Assembly (NCBI RefSeq): GCF_000308495.1
Contig: NZ_BAFU01000054.1
Coordinates: 1-49,324 of the forward strand
Origin: Nocardia brevicatena NBRC 12119
GTDB lineage: Bacteria > Actinomycetota > Actinomycetes > Mycobacteriales > Mycobacteriaceae
Direction of reading: 5' to 3'
DNA: 49,324 nt
Below are positions 9,016 to 17,583 of the stretch, one piece after another. Position 1 is the first letter of the stretch. The number at the start of each line of letters is the position of its first letter. The notes beneath the pieces were generated by a model. That model saw only the letters and a list, made by a program, of their open reading frames with translations. It did no database searches and was not told where the DNA came from. The position numbers and the translations under genes were made by a program.

Positions 9016-9351
9016 GTGACCATCTACATCACCGACTGGTTCATGACCAGCGATATCACCCCCGAAACGGCTGGTCGTTCGTTCAGCGATCCGAGTGAAT
9101 GGCGGCTGAGCTGGCTGCCGGAGCGGAGTATGTCGTTCGCGCAGGCCCATGCCGGTATGGAACTGGACGAGATCGTCAGCGATCCGGCATCGGTCTACGA
9201 CCGGGTAGCGTTGGCCCGCGCGGTGGAATGCGCGGATGTCCTCGGCATTCTGTGGGAGCAGGCTGTGGTGCGGCTCTACAAGCGGATGATGACCCGGAAT
9301 CCGGCCGAGACCGGTACCGACCACCACGTGCCGCCGTATGTGGCGGGTTGA
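9016..9351 (+). CDS. Conserved-looking hypothetical protein, 111 aa
   Basis: A small acidic cytosolic protein without signal peptide or membrane segment. The GTG start at 9016 is preceded by AGGAGG five bases upstream. The sequence contains FSDPSEWRLSWLPERSMS, then a helical stretch MELDEIVSDPASVYDRVALA. I do not recognise the family. It is divergent from the pfkB-ribA operon, with which it shares an intergenic region of about 350 bases including the repeats, and convergent with pyrD. Coding is well supported by the ribosome-binding site and by codon use with GC-rich third positions. Confidence 0.7.
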   Translation: MTIYITDWFMTSDITPETAGRSFSDPSEWRLSWLPERSMSFAQAHAGMELDEIVSDPASVYDRVALARAVECADVLGILWEQAVVRLYKRMMTRNPAETGTDHHVPPYVAG

Positions 9352-9375
9352 CCGGCCCGTCGGTGCCGGTGGTCG

Positions 9376-10473
9376 TTACATTCCCGGGCTCGGTTGCCGG
9401 TCGGTGTGCCCAGCGCCGACCGCGTCGGCAAGGCTGCGGTAGCCGCCGGCGCGCAGTCGTTCGGCGATACCGCGGTGCAGGTGTTTCATCCACAGCGGAC
9501 CGCCGTAGATGAAGCCGGTGTAGCCCTGTAGTAGGGAGGCGCCTGCCAGGATCCGCTCCCACGCCTGGTCGACGGTTTCGATACCGCCGACGGAGACCAG
9601 GACCAGCCGGCCACCGACACGCGCGTACAACCGGCGCAGCACCTCGAGGGACCACTGCGCGAGCGGGGGTCCGGACAGTCCGCCGGCACCGATCTCGGCC
9701 ACGACGGTGGGATCGGTGCGCAGGCCGTCGCGGCCGACGGTGGTGTTGGTGGCGACGATTCCGGCCAGTCCCATCTCGACGGCGAGGTCGGCGACCGCGT
9801 CGATATCCTCGTTGGACAGGTCGGGTGCGATTTTCACCAGGACGGGCACGTCGACGCTGTCGAGGACGGCCCGGAGCACCGGTCGCAGCGCCTGCACCGC
9901 CTGCAGGTCGCGCAGACCGGGGGTGTTGGGGGAGCTGACGTTGACGACGACGAAATCTGCGAGCGGCCCGAGCAGCCGGGCACTGGCGGAGTAGTCGTCG
10001 GCCGCAGCGGCGGCATCGACGACCTTGGTTTTGCCGATATTGGCGCCGATGGGGACGGTATGGGTGCGGCGGGCCCGCAGCCGGGCGGCGGCCGCGGCGG
10101 CGCCGTCGTTGTTGAAACCCATCCGGTTGATCAGGGCCCGGTCGGCGGGGAGCCGGAACAGCCGCGGGGTCGGGTTGCCGGGTTGGGCCTGGGCGGTGAC
10201 GGTGCCGACTTCGGCGAACCCGAATCCGAGCGCGCCCCATGTGTCGACACCGGAGGCGTTCTTGTCGAACCCGGCGGCCAAGCCGACAGGGGCGGGGAAC
10301 TCGACACCGAAGACGGTGGTGTGCAGGATCTCGTCGTCGGTGGCGAGGAATCGCCGGAGCACGGCGCGGGTGGGCGCGAAGGCGGTGGCGGCGCGCATGA
10401 GGGCGAAGGCGAGATGGTGGATGCGCTCCGGGGGGAGCAAAAACATCGTCCGCAGGAGTAGCCGGTACAGCAT
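9376..10473 (-). CDS. pyrD: Dihydroorotate dehydrogenase (quinone), class 2
   Basis: A 365-residue membrane-associated FMN enzyme that oxidises dihydroorotate to orotate with quinone, the fourth step of pyrimidine synthesis. The N-terminal amphipathic stretch [20 protein letters not shown] is the usual class 2 membrane and quinone anchor. FMN and substrate motifs follow: [36 protein letters not shown] with the class 2 catalytic serine region, and NTTVGRDG. The C-terminus has GGLSGPPL and [13 protein letters not shown]. Two adjacent ATGs (10476 and 10473) exist. The second was chosen because it is five bases from GGAG. It overlaps the stop of the DUF5703-type gene upstream. Confidence 0.96.
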   Translation of the reverse strand: MLYRLLLRTMFLLPPERIHHLAFALMRAATAFAPTRAVLRRFLATDDEILHTTVFGVEFPAPVGLAAGFDKNASGVDTWGALGFGFAEVGTVTAQAQPGNPTPRLFRLPADRALINRMGFNNDGAAAAAARLRARRTHTVPIGANIGKTKVVDAAAAADDYSASARLLGPLADFVVVNVSSPNTPGLRDLQAVQALRPVLRAVLDSVDVPVLVKIAPDLSNEDIDAVADLAVEMGLAGIVATNTTVGRDGLRTDPTVVAEIGAGGLSGPPLAQWSLEVLRRLYARVGGRLVLVSVGGIETVDQAWERILAGASLLQGYTGFIYGGPLWMKHLHRGIAERLRAGGYRSLADAVGAGHTDRQPSPGM

Positions 10474-10724
10474 CATAGCTCCGTGGCGTGCCCGTTCGGG
10501 CTGGTCAGGCTGTTTTTGCGACGTCGCAGCAGGACGCGTCGGCTGCCGTCGGTGTAGGCGCGGACGCGGGATAATTCCCAGCCGCCGAACTCGGCCTGAA
10601 TGGACAGTCGCATGGAGGCGGTGACCCGGGTGACGTCCGGGGGCAGCCGCAGCGGTATGTACTCGTAGTCGTCGCTGCTGGTGTCCCAGCCGGCCGGGAG
10701 TGCCGTCCGCGAGCTCGCTGCCAT
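10473..10724 (-). CDS. DUF5703-type small protein
   Basis: An 83-residue basic protein ([20 protein letters not shown], then [20 protein letters not shown]) that fits the small DUF5703 family found next to pyrD in mycobacteria and nocardiae. The ATG at 10724 overlaps the stop of the upstream lipoprotein gene (TGATG) and follows AGAGGG. Its own stop overlaps the pyrD start. Lipoprotein, DUF5703 and pyrD are therefore one tightly coupled operon. No catalytic residues are apparent and the function is unknown. Confidence 0.85.
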   Translation of the reverse strand: MAASSRTALPAGWDTSSDDYEYIPLRLPPDVTRVTASMRLSIQAEFGGWELSRVRAYTDGSRRVLLRRRKNSLTSPNGHATEL

Positions 10725-11743
10725 CACTGCCCTCTCTTCCGCTCGTCCGCACGGATCCGCTGCAGGCCGTACCCGGCCGCGGAGCCGACGAACAGGTCGC
10801 CGGTGGCGTCGTCGACGGTCACCGAGGTCGGTTGCCCGACGGTGGGGAAACGTCCCACCTGTTCCGGTATACCCGTCGACAGGTCGTAGCCGACGACTTC
10901 GTTGCTCTTTGTGCACGTCACCCACACGGTGTCCGACCGTCGGTCGTAGGCGAGTGCGTAAGGCGACGATCCTACCGGGTACCGCTGGCGGAGGACGAGT
11001 GGCTCGGTGGTGAACACCAGGAGCTGGCCGCCGTCGGGGTCGGTGACGATGACCCGTCCGAACGGGTCGTCGATGATCTGCGCGGCACCGTCGCCGGCGC
11101 GCAGCGTCAGGCCGGGGCGCTGTTCGGTGGGGTCGATCTCGATGACGGCGGTCTGGCGGCGGTCGAGCACGGCCACGGTGTCGCCGGTGACTGCGATACC
11201 GTCGGCGGAGACCAACCCGCGCACGGTGTGCCGGATCCGACCGTCGGGGTCGAGGACGAGCACGGTGCCGTCGGCGAGGCCCGCGACGAGGCTGCCGTCG
11301 GGGCGGGCGCGGACCGCGCGTACATCGCCGTCGACGGGGATTTCGGTAATGGTGTGCTCGGCGGCGGCGATGCGCAGGATTCGTCCGGGGGCGGCGGCGA
11401 GGATTTCGCCGGGGCGTCCCGGTGCGATGGCGGCGGCCGGGGCGGGCAGCCGGGTCCGGTGTGTGGCGGGGGGCTCGGTCGCGGGATCCAGGACGGTCAG
11501 GGTGTCGCCGGTGGGGTCGAGGGCGGCCAGGGTTGCGGTGCCGGGTTCGCTGACCAACGCCGTGATCGGTGCGGCGACCGGGTAGACGTGCCCGGCCGGG
11601 GGGACGGTCGCGGGGGCGAGCGCGGGTGTGGCCGGTTCCCGGGTGGGTGCATCGGGGCCGTTGTCACCGGTGGAACAGCCTGCGAGCAGGACGATGGCGG
11701 CCGTGACCGCCAGATGGGCCGCAATCCCGCCTCGTGGCCGCAT
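10724..11743 (-). CDS. LppL-like lipoprotein with beta-propeller repeats
   Basis: A 339-residue secreted lipoprotein. The signal peptide [20 protein letters not shown] ends in the lipobox LAGC. The mature part is a series of YncE/NHL-like blades (for example [18 protein letters not shown], then [19 protein letters not shown] and [19 protein letters not shown]). It matches mycobacterial LppL (Rv2138) in size, signal type and place beside pyrD. The ATG at 11743 is preceded by AGAGGGAG. It probably acts at the outer face of the membrane as a binding scaffold. The ligand is unknown. Confidence 0.85.
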   Translation of the reverse strand: MRPRGGIAAHLAVTAAIVLLAGCSTGDNGPDAPTREPATPALAPATVPPAGHVYPVAAPITALVSEPGTATLAALDPTGDTLTVLDPATEPPATHRTRLPAPAAAIAPGRPGEILAAAPGRILRIAAAEHTITEIPVDGDVRAVRARPDGSLVAGLADGTVLVLDPDGRIRHTVRGLVSADGIAVTGDTVAVLDRRQTAVIEIDPTEQRPGLTLRAGDGAAQIIDDPFGRVIVTDPDGGQLLVFTTEPLVLRQRYPVGSSPYALAYDRRSDTVWVTCTKSNEVVGYDLSTGIPEQVGRFPTVGQPTSVTVDDATGDLFVGSAAGYGLQRIRADERKRGQ

Positions 11744-11901
11744 GTACCGCTCCCTCTGTCGACGACCTCCGCTGTGTCCGTTCATCTGACCATGTCGCCG
11801 GTGGAGCGCGGTCGGAGGGTGGTACAGGCGTGGCGGGGTGGCGGTGTCGGGCCGGGGCGCTACGGTACGAACCGGACAGTGTCGAAGGTCAGGAGTTCCG
11901 G

Positions 11902-12249
11902 ATGTGTGCAGACCATGGTTCGGGATTTTCCGTCGACGATGTGACCACCGGTCCGTTCGCGCACGGATTCGGCAAGACCGAGGACGGGCGGCCGTTCGCG
12001 TTCCGCACGGTGCGGTCGACGCTGCTGTTGGAGATCTATCGCGCGGATCTGGACACCGATGTCCCGGCGCCGGAGGATGTGGTGGCGGTGGCCGAGGCAC
12101 GGGTGACCGATATCGACCTCGACGACGCACGCAGTGTGGTGGCGTTGGTGCGGGATCTGGTGTCGGTCGCCGCGCCGGTGTCGAGCGGTCACAGTGTGCC
12201 TACGGTGCGGGCTCTGCTGGCCCGGATAGGGTCGGCCTACCGTAAGTGA
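11902..12249 (+). CDS. Hypothetical protein, 115 aa
   Basis: A small acidic protein (GFSVDDVTTGPFAHGFGKTE, then a helical second half rich in Val, Ala and Asp). AGGAG lies six bases before the ATG at 11902, which decided the start. No signal peptide. It begins a rightward run of three genes with the MTB12-like lipoprotein and the MmpL transporter (gaps of 15 and 17 bases), so it is likely co-transcribed with them. I do not recognise the family. Confidence 0.65.
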   Translation: MCADHGSGFSVDDVTTGPFAHGFGKTEDGRPFAFRTVRSTLLLEIYRADLDTDVPAPEDVVAVAEARVTDIDLDDARSVVALVRDLVSVAAPVSSGHSVPTVRALLARIGSAYRK

Positions 12250-12264
12250 TGGAATGTAGCTGTG

Positions 12265-12828
12265 ATGCGCAGCATATCTGTTCTCCGTCCGTGGCGTGGC
12301 GGTCGGGTCGGGGTGACGGCAGCTCTGCTTGCCGCCGCGGTCATGGTGACCGCGGCGACGGGTTGCGGTTCCGGCGTGGATGAGGATGCGGTGGCCGCGG
12401 CCCGCTCGTCGGCGCGGGCGGCGTTGTCGGCGTCGGCGGCGGCCACGTCGAGCGCGTTGGCGGCGCGGCGGGTTCCGACGGCGGCCGATTTGGATGCGCA
12501 GATCAAAAAGGCCCTGGATCCAGCGCTGCCGGATAGGGAGCGCACCGCGCTGATCGAGGACGGTGAGGCGTTCCGGGACGCGATCCCGGACATGTACAAG
12601 GCGTTGCGGGACAATCCGCATGCCGTGTACGGGGTGACCGAGCCGGTGTTCGACAATCACGACGGCACGGTGACCGCGACACTGCGCCTGGACAAGGACG
12701 GCACCGGGACGGCGGTTCGCACCACCGTGGTGCATTTCGTGTTCGGCGACGGCCGCTGGAAGCTGTCCCGCACGGATCTGTGCGGGATCCTGCGGGCCGC
12801 CGACTATCGCACGGCCGCCTGCGGATAG
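12265..12828 (+). CDS. MTB12-like lipoprotein
   Basis: A 187-residue lipoprotein: Arg-rich N-terminus, hydrophobic segment, and lipobox ending ATGC (cysteine in VTAATGCGSG). An Ala/Ser helical linker follows. The C-terminal domain has the pattern of the mycobacterial MTB12/CFP-2 antigen family (RVPTAADLDAQIKKALDP, later TTVVHFVFGDGRWKLSRTDL). MTB12-like domains sit on secreted proteins of unknown function. ATG 12265 was preferred to the adjacent GTG 12262; the ribosome-binding site is weak. The MmpL gene begins 17 bases after the stop, so the lipoprotein may be an extracytoplasmic partner of the transporter. That link is inference. Confidence 0.75.
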   Translation: MRSISVLRPWRGGRVGVTAALLAAAVMVTAATGCGSGVDEDAVAAARSSARAALSASAAATSSALAARRVPTAADLDAQIKKALDPALPDRERTALIEDGEAFRDAIPDMYKALRDNPHAVYGVTEPVFDNHDGTVTATLRLDKDGTGTAVRTTVVHFVFGDGRWKLSRTDLCGILRAADYRTAACG

Positions 12829-12845
12829 CCCTCGGATAGTCGCCC

Positions 12846-15074
12846 ATGGTCGCATCGCTGTCGTACCGGTGGGGTCGTTTCGTGTACCGGTACCGGGTTG
12901 TGGTGCTGGTGGTGTTCCTGCTCGCGGTGGCCTGTTCGGGGCTGTTCGGCCGCGATCTGTCGGGGCGGATGAGCCAGGAAGGCTGGTTCGACGAGTCGAG
13001 TGAGTCGGTGGCGGCGTCGAAGCTGGCCGATGCCACGTTCGGCCGCGACACCGACAGCGATGTGGTGGTGCTCTACACCGTCCCACCGGGTCGCACCGTC
13101 GCCGATCCGCAGGTGCGGGAGGCGGTGACCGCGCAGTTGCGGGGGTTGTTGCAGCGGTATCCCGACCGGGTGCTGAAGATCGACAGCTATTGGGACAGCG
13201 GGTTGTCGGGGCAGTTCGCCGACGACACTCTCACCCACGCGTTCGCCAGTATCGGGTTGCGCGGTGAGGGCAGCGCCACCGTCGAGAACTATCTGGCGGT
13301 AAAGGCGGAGCTCGGTGTGGGCGGTCCCGGTGTCGGTCCGGGCGGTACCACGGTGCAGTTGGCGGGGTTGCAGCCGGTGGTGGAGGGCATCAATACCGGG
13401 ATGCAGCAGGATATCCGCCGCGCCGAGGTGATCGCGTTGCCGCTGGTGGCGATCCTGCTGTATTTCGTGTTCGGCGGGGTGGTGGCGGCGCTGTTGCCGG
13501 TGGTGGTCGGCGGGATGACGATTCTCGGTAGCCAGGGCATCATGCGGTTGCTCACCGACCATATCGAGGTCAATGTGTTCGCCAGTGCCGTGGTGACATT
13601 GGTGAGTCTGGGTTTGGCGATCGACTACGGGTTGTTCACGGTGACCCGGTTCCGGGAGGAACTGGCCGCGGGCCGTGATGTGGCGGAGGCGACCGCCCGC
13701 ACCGTGGCCACCTCCGGACGGACGGTGTTGTTCTCGGCGGCGATCATCGTGGTCAGTCTCGGTGCGTTGCTGATCTACCCGAACGGGGTGTTGCGGTCGG
13801 TGCCCTACGGCGGTATCAGTTCGGTGCTGTTGGCGGCGCTGCTGTCGGTGACCGCGCTGCCGGCGATGTTGGCGATCATCGGGACACGGATCGATCTGTG
13901 GGGGTGGCGGCGGTTGGCCCGCGCGAAAACCGTCGCCGAGATCGATCGCGGTTTCTTCTCCCGGCTGGCGGTGCGGGCGATGGCGCGGCCGTGGCTGACG
14001 ATCGTGCCGATCGTGGTGGCATTGTCGGTGTTGATCGTGCCGTTCCGGCATATCGAGTTCGGGGGGTTGAGCGAACGCTATCTGGCCGCCGACAATCCGG
14101 CCCGGGTGGCGCAGGAGCGGTTCGACGAACTGTTCCCCGGTTTCCGCACCGAACCGTTGAAACTGGTGGTGGTGGGCGCGGATTCGGCGCAGCTGAGCGA
14201 GATTCGGTTCCAGGCCAACCACGCTCCCGGTCTGACCGGGCCGTTCGAACCGGCCGCTCCCACCCGGGACGGGATCAATGTGCTGTCGGTGGGGCTGGTG
14301 GACGAGCGGGCGGCCGATACCGCGATCGCCGTGCTGCGGTCGATCGAGGAACCCGATGGGGTGCAGATCATGGTGGCCGGGGTGCCGGCGCTGGAACGCG
14401 ACAGTATCCACGGTCTCATCGACGGTCTGCCGGTGTTGGCGGCGGTCTTGATCGCCGCGGCGCTGGGGTTGATGTTTCTGGCGTTCCGGTCGTGGGTGTT
14501 GGCGGTGAAGGCGGTGGCCATGTCGGCGTTGAGCCTGGCCGCCACGCTCGGCGTCCTGACCTGGATCTTCGTCGAGGGGCACGGAGCCGAGCTGTTCGAG
14601 TTCACGCCGGGACCGTTGATGTTTGCGGTGCTGGTGTTGATCGTGACGGTGCTGTTCGGGTTGTCCACCGATTACGAGGTGTTCCTGCTGTCGCGGGTGG
14701 TGGAGGCGCGGGCCGGCGGCGCGGATCCGCCGGAGGCGATCCGCTACGGGGTCGCCCACACCGGTGGGGTGATCACGTCGGCGGCGGCGATCCTGATCGT
14801 GGTGACGGGCGCGTTCGGGTTCTCCGATCTGGTGTTGATGAAATACATCGCCTACGGCATGATCGCGGCTCTCGTCCTGGACGCCACCGTGGTCCGGATG
14901 TTGCTCACTCCGGCGGTGCTGAAACTGGTGTGGCGCCCGGATCGGCGCCGTGGACGTGGCGCTGCCGGACTCAGCGGTCCATCGCAGGGGGGCCGGCCCG
15001 AACCGTTGCCCGCGAATCGGATGAGCAAGTCCGAAGCCCAGGTCGGTGAACGTGGGCAATCATCGGCCGGGTGA
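12846..15074 (+). CDS. MmpL/MMPL-family RND transporter
   Basis: A 742-residue inner-membrane RND transporter. It has the two-fold MMPL layout: a first transmembrane helix near residues 16-34, a large periplasmic loop, five more helices, then the same again. Each half carries the proton-relay Asp-Tyr pair in its fourth helix: LGLAIDYGLFTVTRF in the first half and FGLSTDYEVFLLSRV in the second. These pairs mark MmpL3/MmpL11-type exporters of envelope lipids. The cargo is unknown. It is the last gene of a unit with the 115-aa protein and the MTB12-like lipoprotein. The start ATG 12846 lacks a strong ribosome-binding site, which suggests translation coupled to the upstream gene. Confidence 0.94.
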   Translation: MVASLSYRWGRFVYRYRVVVLVVFLLAVACSGLFGRDLSGRMSQEGWFDESSESVAASKLADATFGRDTDSDVVVLYTVPPGRTVADPQVREAVTAQLRGLLQRYPDRVLKIDSYWDSGLSGQFADDTLTHAFASIGLRGEGSATVENYLAVKAELGVGGPGVGPGGTTVQLAGLQPVVEGINTGMQQDIRRAEVIALPLVAILLYFVFGGVVAALLPVVVGGMTILGSQGIMRLLTDHIEVNVFASAVVTLVSLGLAIDYGLFTVTRFREELAAGRDVAEATARTVATSGRTVLFSAAIIVVSLGALLIYPNGVLRSVPYGGISSVLLAALLSVTALPAMLAIIGTRIDLWGWRRLARAKTVAEIDRGFFSRLAVRAMARPWLTIVPIVVALSVLIVPFRHIEFGGLSERYLAADNPARVAQERFDELFPGFRTEPLKLVVVGADSAQLSEIRFQANHAPGLTGPFEPAAPTRDGINVLSVGLVDERAADTAIAVLRSIEEPDGVQIMVAGVPALERDSIHGLIDGLPVLAAVLIAAALGLMFLAFRSWVLAVKAVAMSALSLAATLGVLTWIFVEGHGAELFEFTPGPLMFAVLVLIVTVLFGLSTDYEVFLLSRVVEARAGGADPPEAIRYGVAHTGGVITSAAAILIVVTGAFGFSDLVLMKYIAYGMIAALVLDATVVRMLLTPAVLKLVWRPDRRRGRGAAGLSGPSQGGRPEPLPANRMSKSEAQVGERGQSSAG

Positions 15075-15136
15075 TCGGAGCGCCGGGCGTGGTCGGTGTG
15101 GGACGCGGCGTCCATCGTGAGGGGCGGTGCCGGGTT

Positions 15137-15272
15137 TCAATAGTGGCGTAGGCCGTCGAAGACGACGGTGAAGACGCGGTGCCGTTGGGTCGGGGTGGCG
15201 GCGGTGGATCGGGTGGCTGTGAACGCACCCTCGAGTACTCGCATGAGGTCGTCGATTCGAAATCCCTTCGTG
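15137..15272 (-). pseudogene. C-terminal remnant of a TetR-family regulator
   Basis: Read leftward, this stretch ends with FRIDDLMRVLEGAFTATRS and HRVFTVVFDGLR followed by a stop at 15137. That is the typical last helices and end of a TetR ligand-binding domain. Nothing upstream in the same frame resembles the rest of a TetR protein. Beyond about 15272 the DNA encodes a SnoaL-like protein on the other strand. The N-terminal DNA-binding half has been lost at a deletion junction. Assignment rests on motif style only. Confidence 0.55.
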
Positions 15273-15604
15273 ATTCCCGGTATGCGACCCGCCTGGTCGG
15301 CCGCGAGGCGATCAGGGAGCATCTCACGCAGCGCTGGTCCGGCTTGTCCGGGATCGAAGTACACGAGATCCATCCCCGGGTGTACGAGACCACCGACCCC
15401 GAGGTGGTACTCGTGGAGAACGAGGTGGATATGAGTCACCCCGATGCCGGACGAGCGCGAGTTCGCACCTCCGTCAATGTCATTCGAATCCGGGACGGCA
15501 AGGTTGTGCTGTTCCGCGATTACATGGACACGGCGCGGTTCGCGCGCCTGGCCGCGAGTCGATCGGTGGGCAGAGGGCGCCGGTCACCGGTCGCGGGCGG
15601 GTAA
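15273..15604 (+). pseudogene. SnoaL/NTF2-like protein, N-terminus deleted
   Basis: About 105 residues match the C-terminal two-thirds of a SnoaL-like ketosteroid-isomerase-fold protein: LVGREAIREHLTQRWSGLSG, then VVLVENEVDMSHPDAGR and VNVIRIRDGKVVLFRDYMDT. The usual first helix and strand (about 40 residues) are missing. They are replaced by Gly-rich sequence read antisense through the TetR remnant. The open frame continues back to 15179, so a hybrid protein could be made, but no ribosome-binding site supports it. The 3' end overlaps the convergent hmuV gene by 21 bases. Confidence 0.65.
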
Positions 15605-16513
15605 TACCAGTTGGGCGCCGGTGCGCGGGTGATCGAAGACCTCCACCGGATACCGGTACACCTGGGACAGCAGGTCGTCGGTGAGCACGGTGCGCGGGGT
15701 CCCGTCCGCGACGAGACGTCCGTCGTCGAATACTGCGACCCGGTCGGCGTAGGCGGCGGCCAGGCCGAGATCGTGCAGGACGACGACCACGGCGGCGCCC
15801 GCGGTGGCCCGCTCGGCGGCCAGGGTGAGCACCGCCTCCTGGTGGGCGAGGTCGAGGGCGGCGGTGGGCTCGTCCAACAGCAGGGTGGTGGTGTCCTGGG
15901 CGAGGACCCGCGCCAGCGCCACCCGGGCGCGTTCCCCACCGGACAGGCTGGGGAAGGCCCGGTCGGCGAGGTGTTCGACGTCGGCGGCGGTCATGGCGGC
16001 GGCGATCAGTTCGGCGTCGCGGTCGTGGCGCGTGGTGCGCTGCCAGGGGGTGCGGCCCATGGCGACCACCTCGGCGGCGGTGAACGGGAATCCGACGGTG
16101 TGGGTCTGCGGTAGCACCGCGCGCCGGCGCGCCATATCGACCGGGGTCCACTGCGTGACCGGCCGGCCGTCGAGTTCCACGACACCGGTGCCGGGTTCCA
16201 GTTCTCCCGCCAATACCGCGAGCAGGGTGGATTTACCGGCGCCGTTCGGGCCGACCAGCGCGACCACGTCCCCGGCGCGGATCTCGATATCGATAGCGTC
16301 GAGGACTCGTCGGGGGCCCGCGCCGCCGCCGTGCCGGTCCAGGCTCACCGCCCGGGCCCGCATGGTCACCGTGCCGCGGTCGGGGATTTCCGGCAGGTCG
16401 TGGGTGCGGGAGAACAGTCCGGTGAGCCGGTCGCGCACGGTTTTCCCACGGTGGGTGCGGGGTGCGCCCGGACGGTCGCCTACGGCGACCGTCTCCGGGT
16501 GCCGGCCGTTCAT
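15584..16513 (-). CDS. hmuV: Haem ABC transporter ATP-binding protein
   Basis: The cytoplasmic ATPase of a haem importer, 309 residues from the ATG that overlaps the permease stop by four bases. Walker A GPNGAGKST is at 88-96. The signature SLSGGERARVALARVLAQ and Walker B TLLLDEPTAALDLAHQ follow, with the H-loop in VVVVLHDLGLAA. Family members are about 260 residues and usually begin near MRARAVSLDR, so the first 50 residues are an extension or the true start is internal. It is the last gene of the hmuTUV operon. Confidence 0.92.
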   Translation of the reverse strand: MNGRHPETVAVGDRPGAPRTHRGKTVRDRLTGLFSRTHDLPEIPDRGTVTMRARAVSLDRHGGGAGPRRVLDAIDIEIRAGDVVALVGPNGAGKSTLLAVLAGELEPGTGVVELDGRPVTQWTPVDMARRRAVLPQTHTVGFPFTAAEVVAMGRTPWQRTTRHDRDAELIAAAMTAADVEHLADRAFPSLSGGERARVALARVLAQDTTTLLLDEPTAALDLAHQEAVLTLAAERATAGAAVVVVLHDLGLAAAYADRVAVFDDGRLVADGTPRTVLTDDLLSQVYRYPVEVFDHPRTGAQLVLPARDR

Positions 16514-17583
16514 GCCCAGCCTCCGGAGCGGGCGCGCGTACGGCGCAGCAGCCAGAAGAAGAACGGGCCGCCGATCAGCGAGGTGAGCATGCCCAACGGC
16601 AGGTCGGCGTTGTCGACGAGGGATCGGGCGGCCACGTCGGCGGCGAGCAGCACCACCGCGCCGACGACGGCGCTCACCGGAATCAGCACCCGATGCCCCG
16701 GTCCGACCAGCATGCGCACCACATGCGGGACGATCAACCCCACGAACAGGATGATCCCGGTGAACGCCACCCCCGCGGTGGTGAGGACCGCGACGATCAC
16801 GATGACGGTGCGGCGCAGCCGTTCCACATCCACCCCCAGATGCCGGGCGGCGGATTCGCCGAGCGCCAGCAGGTCCAGGCGCGGTGCGACCGCTACGGCG
16901 GCGGTGACCGCGCAGACGGTGAGGACGGCAACCACCGCGACCGTGTCCCAGTTGGCGCCGTTGAGGCTGCCGAGCTGCCAGAACACGATCTGGTCGCGGG
17001 CGGCGGGGGAGGCGATGAACAGCAGGAACGCGATCAGCCCGCCGGCGAACGCGTTGATCGCGACACCGGTCAACACCAGCGTCACCACCTCGGTGCGTCC
17101 GCCGGAGCGGGACAGCAGATACACCAGAGCGGTGGTGGCGAGCCCGGCGACGAACGCGGCCGCGGCCACCGACCAGGCGGCGACGAACGCACCGCCGACC
17201 ACGATAATGGTGCCTGCGCCGACCGCCGCCCCGGACGACACCCCGATCACGCCGGGTTCGGCGAGCGGATTGGCGAACACCCCCTGCAGCAGGGCGCCCG
17301 CCGTGGCGAGGGCGGCGCCGACCAGGATCGCCAGCAGCACCCGCGGGAACCGCACCTCCCACAGCGCGACGTCCCCGGACGGGTGTGCGGGCAGCGGACC
17401 CCAGTCCAGGCCGATCCGGTGCGCGACACTGCCGGCCACCTCGGCGGGAGTGGTCGGCACCTGCCCGATCGCCGCCGACGCCACCGCCAGGGCGAGCAGG
17501 GCGGCGACCGCGACCGCGAAGGTGACCGCGGCGCGGGAGCGGCGCCGCGGCGACCGGGTGGGTGCGGGTTCGGTGACGGTCAT
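16510..17583 (-). CDS. hmuU: Haem/iron-chelate ABC transporter permease (FecCD family)
   Basis: A 357-residue integral membrane permease with about nine to ten hydrophobic helices. FecCD-type motifs include RFPRVLLAILVGAALATAGA, GVFANPLAEPGVIGVSSGAA and FVGLIVPHVVRMLVGPGHR, the last being the coupling region for the ATPase. It overlaps hmuT upstream and hmuV downstream by four bases each (ATGA). This is the normal layout of a haemin importer. The substrate is assigned from the HmuT-like binding protein; a siderophore is possible. Confidence 0.93.
   Translation of the reverse strand: MTVTEPAPTRSPRRRSRAAVTFAVAVAALLALAVASAAIGQVPTTPAEVAGSVAHRIGLDWGPLPAHPSGDVALWEVRFPRVLLAILVGAALATAGALLQGVFANPLAEPGVIGVSSGAAVGAGTIIVVGGAFVAAWSVAAAAFVAGLATTALVYLLSRSGGRTEVVTLVLTGVAINAFAGGLIAFLLFIASPAARDQIVFWQLGSLNGANWDTVAVVAVLTVCAVTAAVAVAPRLDLLALGESAARHLGVDVERLRRTVIVIVAVLTTAGVAFTGIILFVGLIVPHVVRMLVGPGHRVLIPVSAVVGAVVLLAADVAARSLVDNADLPLGMLTSLIGGPFFFWLLRRTRARSGGWA

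Noticed and set aside
12804-15059. A 751-codon open frame antisense to the MmpL gene
   Set aside because: It is Arg/His/Gln-rich low-complexity sequence typical of the mirror frame of a GC-rich gene; the plus strand encodes a textbook MmpL protein.
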